A DNA stretch of 64,000 nt from the NCBI GenBank assembly GCA_965224235.1, contig CBDCYP010000001.1, positions 1,079,248 through 1,143,247 on the forward strand, given 5' to 3'. The notes under the pieces were generated by a model. The model saw nothing but the letters and a program-made list of their open reading frames with translations, was not told where the DNA came from and searched no databases. Shown one piece after another: positions 60,701 to 61,385 of the stretch. This DNA comes from G958295935 sp965224235 (GTDB lineage: Bacteria; Chloroflexota; Dehalococcoidia; Lucifugimonadales; Lucifugimonadaceae). The stretch's first letter is position 1. Each line of letters begins with the position of its first letter. The translations under genes and the position numbers were made by a program.

Positions 60701-61385
60701 GGCCATTGCCCTCGAAGTTGGCGTTGTACCAGGTGTTCCTCCCCGAAGAATCATCCCCGATGGGTACCCAGCCCGAGCCGCTGTTGTAATAATCGTCGGC
60801 GGCGTCGATCACCGCAGCGCCGCCGGAGTCGCTGCCCGTGTCCGTGTTGAAGTCCAGGTTCGCGTCCAGCTCGTAGCCCGTGCAGTCGTTGTCGTCGGCG
60901 TCGGTGGCGGTGATGGGACAGCCCATGCCCGTTGCGGGATTGGGGAAGGCCAGCGCGTAGTCGTTGGCGTTGGCCACATCTGGGGCGCCGTCGCCGTCCA
61001 GGTCCCAGCGCATCGCGTTCAGCTGGTCCAGGTCTACGACCTCGATCAGCCCGTCGTTGTCGTCGTCGTAGTCCACCAACGGCGCGGAGCGGCCCTGCCG
61101 CCCGAACTCGTAGGCCGTGGCCCTGCCGTCGCCGTCCGAGTCCGCTTTCAGCGCCGGGTACTCGCTGGCCGTGCCGAAGTCCCACGGATCGTCGACATTG
61201 CTGTCGGCGTCCACGTCGATGTTCCAGTTGGCGTAGATGCCCGCGTAGCCGTCGGTCTGCGTGGGCGACTGCAACTGAACGGTGGTCTTGCCCACGCCGG
61301 TGTGGGCGTCGTTGTCGTTGGGGATGCCAGAGGTGTCGACGTCCCAGTAGCTGTTCGTCATAGAGCTCCCCCCCCCCCCCCACAC
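27747..61385 (-). CDS. Gene C main body: 11,212-codon GLUG/cadherin/Fn3 adhesin-like ORF
   Basis: One uninterrupted frame from 61385 to TAG 27747. The apparent start lies inside a G14 run in the middle of a GLUG module (GGGGSSMTNSYWD), so this is not a natural start: it is the continuation of the ORF at 60751-63393. It holds the rest of the second and the third to seventeenth GLUG modules (DYD-type openings near nt 61075, 59895, 58155, 57095, 56035, 54705, 53205, 51085, 49115, 47955, 46430, 44200, 43205, 41770 and 40310), with cadherin and Fn3 domains between several. From about 39130 to the end, roughly 3,800 residues are only cadherin and Fn3 domains, ending in Fn3 (VRAVNSAGYSDWVSASGTPR). 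There is no visible C-terminal anchor. It is likely an extracellular calcium-binding fibre or adhesin (inference). Confidence 0.85.
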   Translation of the reverse strand: MWGGGGSSMTNSYWDVDTSGIPNDNDAHTGVGKTTVQLQSPTQTDGYAGIYANWNIDVDADSNVDDPWDFGTASEYPALKADSDGDGRATAYEFGRQGRSAPLVDYDDDNDGLIEVVDLDQLNAMRWDLDGDGAPDVANANDYALAFPNPATGMGCPITATDADDNDCTGYELDANLDFNTDTGSDSGGAAVIDAADDYYNSGSGWVPIGDDSSGRNTWYNANFEGNGHTISNLFISRAHRWVGLFGISSEAGFFRNVGLVDVNVTGWGYTGALVGHAYGTVDAAYSTGTVVSNKLTKVGGLIGYVDENGSIQRSYSTASVTGVGTRLGGLVGANRGPIRASYATGAVAGSSRSSNYIGGLVGESEGDITASYATGAVTGVGSDKGGLIGRLDRGTITNSYWDVTSSGIADDSDATTGVGKTTLQLQSPAQTNGYSGIYANWDIDVDNADADGDTTTETDDPWDFGTPSQYPALKVEWDGDGTPTAYEFGRQGRSAPVDYDVDGNNLIEVSTPAQLHAIRHDLDGNGDSTHADYTGAFLNAASGMGCAATCLGYELMADLDFDENGDSQMTEVGDPTYWNGGDGWEPIGDDSLRDGSTGYAAVFEGNGHTISYLFISRSSADDVGLFGATGSSSVVRNLGLEDARVTGAAHVGALIGVANGDMDTVYSTGSVTGAVGGEYAGGLAGFQTGTTQRSYSTASVIAAYDYVGGLIGHTSGTIKASYATGAVRGGDNVGGLVGASSADITASYAFGVVTGSNNTGGLVGTRTGGTITDSYWDVTTTGIADDSNAATGVGKPTSDLKSPTESDGYAGIYVNWNLNLDSTAGGDDPWDFGTASEYPALKADFNRDSSRSAADGDFGSQVRSAAGNDPPTFNAGYNASPNIAEGETAVGTYAATDPEGDQLTYAVTGTDAGDFAISSAGALTLSSAANHETKESYSVNVTVHDGKNAAGGADITVDLTLAISVTVDDTLEPPTVPTSLGVVPAANGLTVTWTAPVMPSTKPALDGYDVQHSLRTSAAGDPPTWGAWVAFDHVGTGTTATITGLVAGSTYQVQVMAKNNEGSSPWTAGVNGVPAAPVDYDLDGDGLIEVDSLTKLNAIRWDLDGDGAPASASASSYAAVFPYPEAGMGCPITNADGDDNDCTGYELTSDLDFDQNNDKRITSADAAWWNSGAGWAPIGNWDAPFNATFDGGGHTVSHMYIRVGGGDVGLFGSTDTAAVIRNLGMVSPSIDRTGSLALDSAAAVAGSNRGAIDRVFVTGGSIWAYAKIGGVAGHNRGTVSNSYSRMTVTGNTQVGGLVGWNETASGIITNSYAAGGVATHGEAGTRGATTTTEAAADFGGLVGKNNNSATVTAGYWDTEASGQAASAAGAAQTTAGLQSPTGATGIYSAWGTVKWDFGTASQYPALKYDTNGVGGATWQEFGGQVRIAPVDYDTDNDGLIEVDSLAKLNAIRYDLNGNGGVTPADKANYDTAFPNAQGSMGCLNAACIGYELTDDLDFDQNNDNAITSADVAWWNSGAGWAPIGDWANPFNATFDGRGHTISNLYIRIGGGDVGLFGSTDTSSIIRNLGMVNPSIDRTGALTLDSAAAVAGSNRGAIQRVFVSGGSIWAFSKTGGLVGHNRGAISDSYSRMAVTGNTEVGGLVGWNENASGTITNSYAMGRVATHGLTGTPPGGGSRQNPIADVGGLVGKNDGGATVTAGYWDTEASRQATSAGGAGAVGQTTAGLQSPTSAAGIYSTWAAATWDFGTSSEYPALKYDTDGVGGATWQEFGSQARAAPPPPTDYDLDDDGLIEVDSLAKLNAIRYDLDGNGAVTAANQASFDHAFPNAAASMGCAGNACTGYELTDDLDFDTDDDGDVDSSDDYPSWGAIGAWATPFTATFDGGGHTISNMKIRAAIGDQGLFGSVNSPGVLRNVAVLNVDIDRTGAPTFNSIGGLLGSNRGAVEGSYATGAVTGFENVGGLVGDNRGAVTNSYSSVTVTGNKAVGGLVGFNRNSAASITNSYAVGAVSAVAMLASGGNSVARTKGGLVGEATADATVTAGYWDATTSGQAASAGGAGAVSQTTAGLQSPTSAAGIYSTWAAAVWDFGTGSQYPALKYDTDGVGGATAYEFGRQGRSAPVGNNSPTFSDAALSASIGENVQAGRNVGNLMTANDGDGDTLVYSLTGADGVYFAIDPSTAQIKSKFVLDYESKSSYVFQVKAVDPSGGEATMEVTVNVSDESEGATDSVDYDIDSDGLIEVDSLDQLDAMRHDLDGDGVSTNAAYFSSNAFTTPAAGMGCPVADHDSDAGTPDQPTCTGYELTSNLDFNTDKTGSSAAVVDSSDAYWNTGSGWVPIGVNTSASTKYNAVFDGAGHTISNLFISRSRTNDIGLFGATGTGSSVRGVGLLDVDVTGQSYVGALVGHVYGEVESAYSTGSVSGDNSVVGGLAGYSNGTIMGSYSAASVTGKGNWTGGLVGNNANKIIASYATGSVNAMGHVGGLAGILGASASSVAYSYATGAVTASVSDAGGLVGSADGGASVTHSYWDTQTSTQASSAGGVGKTTDDLQRPTDYTGIYLPWWVDIDDADGDGKAATGRDAVWDFGTSSQYPALLRDLGSGRYSHPGEMGLQGRDNSPASFGIPSWMSKTFTLYTVPGAAAGTAILPRLTYASDHNGDPLTYTLTGTDAASFELAVEEGFPTLKHKSGVVLTVRDYTVEVNVSDGKNAAGGADASVDDTLTVTVTVGHYVNYDSDGDGLIEIDSLVKLNAMRWDTTGNGIPDDPTNGAAGYAAGFPNIFPLGCMAETCRGYELTANLNFDSNSDGTVDVSDHAGAYWNDGAGWEPIGPQSEAITMEEFKGNGHVIRNLFINRGAEDFIGLFGFVGPNVDLLGVGLENPNVTGRRQTGALAGRLEGRMTYAFVEGGSVEGSSYVGGLVGWLTAPPDATPSEPKTRIAASYASASVRARGDLVGGLVGVANNGAVIVASYAAGTATCKCPGVSGLVGVAHDTVIVASYSLSGVDSGGDRGGLVANSESDNTVTDSYWNTLTSGKRDTGAANVGQGKTTAELRTPTDYAGIYANWDVDLDNGDDDDDFQTGVDKPWDFGTASEYPVLKVDFNSDGAATINEFGRQRRAAAANRAPVFTEGASAARRVKTATATGTDFGAPVAARDPDGDTLVYALGGTDAAHFAIDSSSGQLSTDGALDMSAKNSYTVTVSVHDGLNAGGNADTTVDATITVTINVAPLNSPPVFDYGATHDITAVENRASLGLIPATDPDGDTLTYAIDATTGDHGDFEMDGSTLQFKTAPDFEAQASYTVVVTVRDSKNAAGVADSAVDARITVTVTVLDEDEPPGPVTGLMAFGKDTAIDVEWTAPDMAGKPPVTGYTVQSQQWVVTNSVGAWGAWQDHVHAGVAVTATITGLTNGDTYMVGVRATNAEGASVWRQAVMATPTPPTDYDADNDGLIDAGDRHALYAIRWDLNGDGAADLNADRGMYAHYYPNPVAGMGCPSGGCTGYELTGDIDLSHLKDPWRPMGDASAKFSATFDGKGHTISGLRIVRPSETHNGLFGASSSASVIRNVGLLSVDVAGGGYTGALAGLAEGTVESVYVTGAVSGAGNAGGLVGALAAGGSIARSYAAAAVTGTGDDVGGLAGSTAGGGSVKASYATGAVSGANNVGGLIGNNGVTVTAAYSTGSGGRLVGANTGTITHSYWDMATSGQADDSDAATGVGKTTLALKAPTQSDGYAGIYANWNLDLDGDASTDDDPWDFGTASEYPALKVEWDGDGTPTAYEFGRQGRSVPVANTAPVFTEGASASRSVPENTAATTNIGAALTATDADSDTLTYAIANPGVSPGSHFDIDSTNGQLKVKDALDFETTPSYSITVTVSDGNGGSATIAVTITVTNVNEAPTFTAGAGPLDRGVAENAGADANVGGVVAATDEDSGDSVTLSLSGTGANLFSIDSTGQIKAKASLDHETTDSYAITVTATDTSGATDTILVNIEVTDVNEPPTVPTSLGVVPAANGLTVTWTAPVMPSTKPALDGYDVQHSLRTSAAGDPPTWGAWVAFDHVGTGTTATITGLVAGSTYQVQVMAKNNEGSSPWTAGVNGVPAAAVDYDLDDNGLIEVDSLTKLNAMRWDLDGNGDSTHADYTGAFPYPEAGMGCPITNADGDDNDCTGYELTDDLTFDSDADGDVDIDDHSGDWWNTGDGWTPLGNTNTATFSSVFEGNGKTISRLFINRASDEQGLFGAISADGEVHNLGLPNVNVTGSNFVGGLAGLMDGEVTSSYVTGSVTGSDSVGGLAGRAGGGSSVTTSYSTAGVTGAAISAGGLIGYSYATVTASYATGSVVGRDNVGGLVGANAAGSSGDGSIIASYATGAVTSSASPAGPHLGGLAGDSNSTITNSYWDVTTTGIADDNDATTGVGKTTSDLKTPTAYGSGQAIYANWNVDVDGDSNADDPWDFGTPNQYPALKVEWDGDGTPSAYEFGRQGRSAPAAGVDYDTDDDGLIEVRTLAQLNAMRWDLDAAGAPATANANDYALAFAGAVAGMGCPDTDGDAATPNCAGYELEAALDFDENGDSQMTEVGDPTYWNGGLGWDPIGGNGASFMGVFEGNGHTISNLFIARPTEDFVGLFGNIKGTIRRVGLEDVQAHGRDKVGALVGLNEGRVYWSYVIGIQAPGKVQGRDRVGGLVGENGWRGGSSSRHGVIGGSYSTVSVTGNEEVGGLTGYNNESSTVTASYAAWGSVTGVEKVGGLVGAAYKGRIAASYAAAQIHPGKRHHPLRGYRESSAASTPIEVSYGDQTVFGRVVTNFGKTTSELKTPAQADGYAGIYELWNVDVDGDSNIDDPWDFGTSTEYPALKVDFNGDGAATVDEFGSQGRLPTLQLSNDNPTFDDGQSTTRTIAENTLAGAVVGAPVSATDPDNDGLTYRLAGTDGANFTIDETTGQIRVRTVLDYETTTSYTVIVEVADGADDKGIQDSYLDAGVDDTITVTITVVNDAAETGSGSVDYDTDGNGLIEVDNLAKLNAMRWDMNGDGGFTHSDYLTAFPTPAEGMGCPAVDHDLDGGSAGAAARVAAGGADGSYTAPQFTCKGYELTDDLTFDQNSDSAITSADAAYWDGGKGWEPIGNDAKEDDAQRYNAVFEGGGHSISRLFINRPGSAPSSQPVVPPFGPPVEQAPSQPAGDYVGLFGAIGPHASIRNVALLDVDVTGRKSVGALAGTAYGITERVYATGSVSGSKAGGLAGELGGYVSTSYSNVAVSGSGNYAGGLVGLAQHAAVIKASYARGAVAGGSHDFVGALVGNNDGSITASYAVGLVSGSGADRGGLVGANTGTITDSYWDVTTTGIADDSDVATGAGKTTLELQTPTAYGSGSDIYANWNLNLDGDASTDDDPWDFGTASEYPVLKVDFNNDDTPTSAEFGAQPRSALPPAPVANEAPVFTAGAGPIDRTVPENTPAGTAIGAALTATDADSDTLTYAIDNPGVSPGSHFDIDSTNGQLKVKDALDYESGTTSYSITVTVSDGNGGTDSIDVTITVTNVNEAPTFTAGAGPLDRSVAENAVANANVGGVVAATDEDSGDSVTLSLSGANSGRFSIDSTGQIKAVVSLDYEDEDSYAITVTATDTSGATDTILVNIEVTDVNEPPTVPTSLRVVPAANGLVVTWTAPAETDRPAISGYDVEHSIRTAAAVGSTPATWGAWVDAGHAGTGAAHDITGLTASETYRVRVKAKNAEGAGDWAAAVNGVPAVAVDYDTDGDNLIEVSNLAQLNAIRHDLDGNGDSTHADYTGAFPYPEAGMGCAATCLGYELTDDLDFDTDKTGSSAAVVDSSDAYWNGGAGWAPIGGAFAAIFNGNGHVIKNLFINRPGGAGLFATVESLRTIGNLGLENVNVTGGDNVGALASIFYSATAERVYATGSVTGRVSTGGLVGYAGYSLTLLNTPTLRNSYSSVAVTGTNQVGGLVGYVNERLNLTNSYFAGTISGTGAEVGSLVGRALSVTATRSYWDGDRASGVGARPAGASKTTSALQTPTGATGIYSGWSAAIWDFGTASEYPALKYDTDGVGGATWQEFGGQGRSAPPVTVDYDSDDDGLIEVSSIAQLHATRWDPDGDGDPIAANADDYALAFPTPATGMGCVLTDHDTDAATPDQPTCTGYELTADLDFDEDGDGIITAADAAYWNEGLGWDPLGVDTNAKRFNATFDGKGHRISNLYINRPAQYNVGLWTAVGPDGVVRNLGVERASVTGAVQVGTIAGNLDGTLEMVYATGSVRAARSATGPEKGNSAGGLIGAFFTGDGAIQDSYANVAVTADVTRAGGLVGFGMSGWDILRSYARGRVSSPGLTGGVIAEALLRFSGTTADNYWDTEASGQAVADEDSSVTPLSTGKTTAELQAPVDTTSDMDGTTAGVQNIYANWDAAKWDFGTNSQYPALKFDTDKSGGATSAEFGSQSRAALTTAPTFADGASKTLTVPENTRAGVAISGSPTATDADAGDWLTYALEGADAAHFVIHRATGQISTKTVLDYETDTQKQVRVVATDGTGRTAGIDVNIDVTNVNEGATDSVDYDTDDDGLIEVNSLEKLDAIRWDLDGDGVSADAGYLAVFTTPAEGLGCPNAVCSGYELDTDLTFDSNSDGTVDASDHSGDWWDSGAGWAPIGTDTNGERYTAAFDGNGHIISHLFISRAASGVGLFSALGMDGAVENVGLENVNVTGDSTVGALAGVARGVSVKAVYSTGSVTGDNTVGGLIGFFPDSTLERSYSTATVTGTARAVGGLIGAASSLVGGGSTVVRASYSTGAVSGSSNVGGLIGMAQLSRFGSNLLVASYATGAVSGSRDVGGLVGIQSDLTVTDSYWDVTTTGIADDSDAATGVGKTTSDLQTPEDYGSGSDIYANWNLNLDGDGSTDDDPWDFGTDSEYPALKVEWDGDGTPSAYEFGRQGRSAPNQPPAFDPATLTLNIAENTAAGVNIGNPVLATDPDSDPLHYGVIGDEIVYFTFDADTNQIKTKFVLDYESKTSYSFSIIADDGSGGAPALVEVTINVTNVVEVAPDSVDYDSNDDGLIEVDSLSKLDAMRYDPDGDGVSSDAGYLAAFTTPAAGMGCPVTDHDGDSNTPDEPTCTGYELTSNLTFDENGDSQMTEVGDPTYWDGGAGWTPIGDHPNGDGTDGYGAVFEGNGNAISKLFINQPTVSRVGLFGTVGETGVIRNLALVNANVTGMGGGVGTVAGYLWGTVKRSYATGSVHSVRGTVGGLVGVAKSTSRISQSYAAVNTSATLSTGAPNSGGGAVGGLVGQAEGRVEASYATGSVDGGQYVGGLAGRFLAGSVEASYSTGRVQGTSRVGGLVGGMVAADATVTASYWDVTTSGIADDSDAATGVGKTTSDLQSPTQTDGYAGIYVNWNLNLDGTAGGDDPWDFGTSSQYPVLKVDFNNDNTRTSAEFGAQRGAANRPPTFGVVGPFTPDENQTAVGTIPVATDPEGDSLTYEMMSGAGDGDHALFTFVPGTRVLTFKAAPNYESPPSAKTTYTVKIRVRDSLNAGGTADTGWDNTVTVTINLQNVNEAPAFGVVGPYTPDENQTAVGTIPVATDPEGDSLTYEMMSGAGDGDHALFTFVPGTRVLTFKAAPNYEATPTKTTYTVKIRVRDSLNAGGTADTGWDDTVTVTINLQNVNEAPAFGVVGPYTPDENQTAVGTIPVATDPEGDSLTYEMMSGAGDGDHALFTFVPGTRVLTFKAAPNYEATPTKTTYTVKIRVRDSLNAGGTADTGWDDTVTVTINLQNVNEAPAFGVVGPYTPDENQTAVGTIPVATDPEGDSLTYEMMSGAGDGDHALFTFVPGTRVLTFKAAPNYDATPTKITYTVKIRVKDGKNAAGVGDAGDTAWDNTVTVTINLQNVIEPPDAPTNVVAVGIANGLRVTWTAPVITVEPAVDGYDVEYSLRTSADGVDPATWGAPTTSVAGVVTTHDILTLTPGSTYRVRVRAENDDDKGDWSSYVNGVPNDPPLINAVPSFDDGADTTRSVPENTAAGTAIGNPIAATDADAADTLVYAIDATTGDHAHFDIDTGTGQLKVKGALDYESGTTSYSITVTVSDGNGGTDSIAVTISVTNVNEQPEFMSPAYTDSTGTVVPAAPTIAQTMIPDENQTAVGTIPVATDPEGDSLTYEMMSGAGDGDHALFTFVPGTRVLTFKAAPNYEATPTKTTYTVKIRVRDSLNAGGTADTGWDDTVTVTINLQNVNEAPAFGVVGPYTPDENQTAVGTIPVATDPEGDSLTYEMMSGAGDGDHALFTFVPGTRVLTFKAAPNYEATPTKTTYTVKIRVRDSLNAGGTADTGWDDTVTVTINLQNVNEAPAFGVVGPYTPDENQTAVGTIPVATDPEGDSLTYEMMSGAGDGDHALFTFVPGTRVLTFKAAPNYDATPTKITYTVKIRVKDGKNAAGVGDAGDTAWDNTVTVTINLQNVIEPPDAPTNVVAVGIANGLRVTWTAPVITVEPAVDGYDVEYSLRTSADGVDPATWGAPTTSVAGVVTTHDILTLTPGSTYRVRVRAENDDDKGDWSSYVNGVPNDPPLINAVPSFDDGADTTRSVPENTAAGTAIGNPIAATDADAADTLVYAIDATTGDHAHFDIDTGTGQLKVKGALDYESGTTSYSITVTVSDGNGGTDSIAVTISVTNVNEQPEFMSPAYTDSTGTVVPAAPTIAQTMIPDEEQTAAGTVVAAVDPEGDALTYEMMSGAGDGDHALFTFVPGTRVLTFKAAPNYEATPSKTTYTVKIRVKDGKNAADGADATWDTTVTVTINLQDLNEPPTFGVVGPFTPDENQTAVGTIPVATDPEGDALTYEMMSGAGDGDHALFTFVPGTRVLIFKAAPNYESPPSAKTTYTVKIRVKDGKNAADGADATWDTTVTVTINLQDLNEPPTFGVVGPFTPDENQTAVGTIPVATDPEGDALTYEMMSGAGDGDHALFTFVPGTRVLTFKAAPNYDATPTKITYTVKIRVKDGKNAAGVGDAGDTAWDNTVTVTINLQNVIEPPDAPTNVVAVGIANGLRVTWTAPVITVEPAVDGYDVEYSLRTSADGVDPATWGAPTTSVAGVVTTHDILTLTPGSTYRVRVRAENDDDKGDWSSYVNGVPNDPPLINAVPSFDDGADTTRSVPENTAAGTAIGNPIAATDADAADTLVYAIDATTGDHAQFAIDSATGQLKVKGALDYESGTTSYSITVTVSDGNGGTDSIAVTITVTNVNEQPAFPAGAQTLTPNENQTAAGTVTAATDPEGDTLTYRMLPDTGDDDSFNFNAGTRTLTFKTAPDFEAKDSYTVSIQVKDSKNPAGRASLTWDDTVVVTVEVQDVSERPSAPTGLGVLAAANGLRVTWTAPDMTGKPPVTGYKLHYSRRDFAAGPGQWGNWVNHAHAGTGTSAKITGLTAGDTYRAQALASNADGDGAWTSPDTGVPTAPPVSNAAPVFTDGANTTRSVTENTVAGTAIGLPLTATDADKDVLSYELEATGDHAHFAIDSASGQLKTKGALDYEDKSSYSVAVSVSDGNGGTDSIDVTISVGDENEPPAFPAGAQTLTPDENQTAAGTVTAAIDPEGDTLTFRMLTSAGDHAAFNFDAGTRALTFKTAPDFEAKDSYTVSIQVKDSKNPAGMPSLTWDDTVVVTVDVQDVDEPPVDPSGFGVAGIVNGLRVSWTKADATGKPPVGFEVMYQQRTSTGPDTWGPMTTRAVGDVTTYDITGLTAGETYQVFVQARNAEGFTAPSLPIQGVPTAPPANNAAPVFTDGGSASRSVAENTAAGTNIGLPIAAIDGDGDTLVYAIEDPTAGAGAHFGIDSGTGQLKTRGALDYESGTTSYSIRVTVSDGRGGTDSIDVTINVGDVNEKPSFDAGASTSFTVTENGGTAVGTVGAADPEGDTLTYALDTTSTDHALFNLDTGTGELTLKSAADFEDKPLYSVSVTVHDGKNAAGGADVTVDATIAITVNVNDVAEPPAAPANLQVFPAANGLRVSWTAPDMTGKPPLSGYDVEHSLRTSAAGASPVTWGAWVDINYAGTGTSAAIAGLTAGETYRAQVRAINAEGDGAWTAPVTGVPNTPSTTNVAPSFDEGASASRRVAENTPAGRNIGSAVGATDHDNDVLSYELEATGDHGHFAIDSSSGQLKTKGALDYESKSSYAVTVIVRDGNGGTDSIPVTIRVDDVVNEPPAVVPSANRAPSFDEGASAGRSVAENTPAGRNIGLPLAATDPDSDPLTYALGGTDSGHFALSGNQLQTSGALDYESNNRYTVVVTVSDGNGGTDSIDVTITVTNVDDTPVVVALSPGAPWNLVVTPGYSRLGLTWNMPDMTGKPPITHFEVQYKWSIDKYWGDFPHDSTVSRVTIDFLGGGLSYDVRVRAVNSAGYSGWVSVLGIIVDPTTPPRTAAANRAPSFTEGASTGRSVAENTAAGRNIGLPLAATDPDGDSLTYALGGTDSGHFALSGNRLRTSGALDYEGVKSSYSVTVTVSDGRGGTDSIAVTITVTNVDEAPANRAPSFDEGASAGRSVAENTPAGTDIGLPLTATDPDSDSLTYALGGTDSGHFALSGNRLRTSGALDYEGVKNSYSVIVTVSDGRGGTDTIDVTITVTNVDEPPAVVPSANRAPSFDEGASAGRSVAENTPAGTDIGLPLAATDPDSDPLTYALGGTDSGHFALAGNQLQTSGALDYESNNRYTVVVTVSDGNGGTDSIPVTITVTNVDEAPVVTPTPVEPTGTVRFDKVGVARRTVDAFAPVGTAVGAPVTATVSAGMSGPFYSVYTQSSPFTVDRLTGQLRTARKLGPADEYTIQLLATDGKGKLDVIAVIITVTGGRANRDPVFREGASATRNVGAGASRGVRVGRPVTATDPDGDALYYMLSGADSSHFSINSGSGQIKVGRPLTRSSYSFEVGVGDLRGGVDVLDITITVVDKAPVVAPTPAPNRAPAFDEGASAGRSVAENTPAGRNIGLPLTATDLDSDPLTYALSGTDSGHFALSGNRLRTSGALDYEGVKNSYSVTVTVSDGRGGTDIIDVTITVTNVDEAPVVAPPPANRAPSFDEGASAGRSVAENTLAGRNIGLPLTATDPDSDPLTYALGGTDSGHFTLSGNRLQTSGALDYEGVKNSYSVTVTVSDGRGGTDIIDVTITVTNVDEAPVVVPPPGAPTNFKLTPGYSSLRLSWNAPDMAGKPPIIRYEVQYKLSIDEYWVNFRPQSGGVGAVTIDFIAHLSYDVRVRAVNSAGYSDWVSASGTPR
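33780..39120. repeat. Higher-order DNA repeat array in gene C
   Basis: A unit of one Fn3, one cadherin (SVPENTAAGTAIGNPIAATD) and three PDENQ-type cadherins recurs three times at spacings of about 1,692 and 1,689 bp. Within it, 330-bp (110-residue) PDENQ units are nearly identical to one another. By eye 35388-37070 and 37077-38755 look the same base for base. All periods are multiples of three, so copy number can change without breaking the frame. Confidence 0.85.
54395..55015. repeat. Block shared almost identically between gene C and gene B
   Basis: The cadherin plus GLUG-module start (SPAFSDAALSASI..VDYDIDSDGLIEVDSL..DQPTCTGYEL) is nearly identical at DNA level to 15600-16215 and 17095-17710 in gene B. 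Differences are a handful of bases, for example GCCTGAACG versus GCATGGACG near the ENV motif. Neighbouring modules are far more divergent, which suggests recent duplication or gene conversion. Confidence 0.75.
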
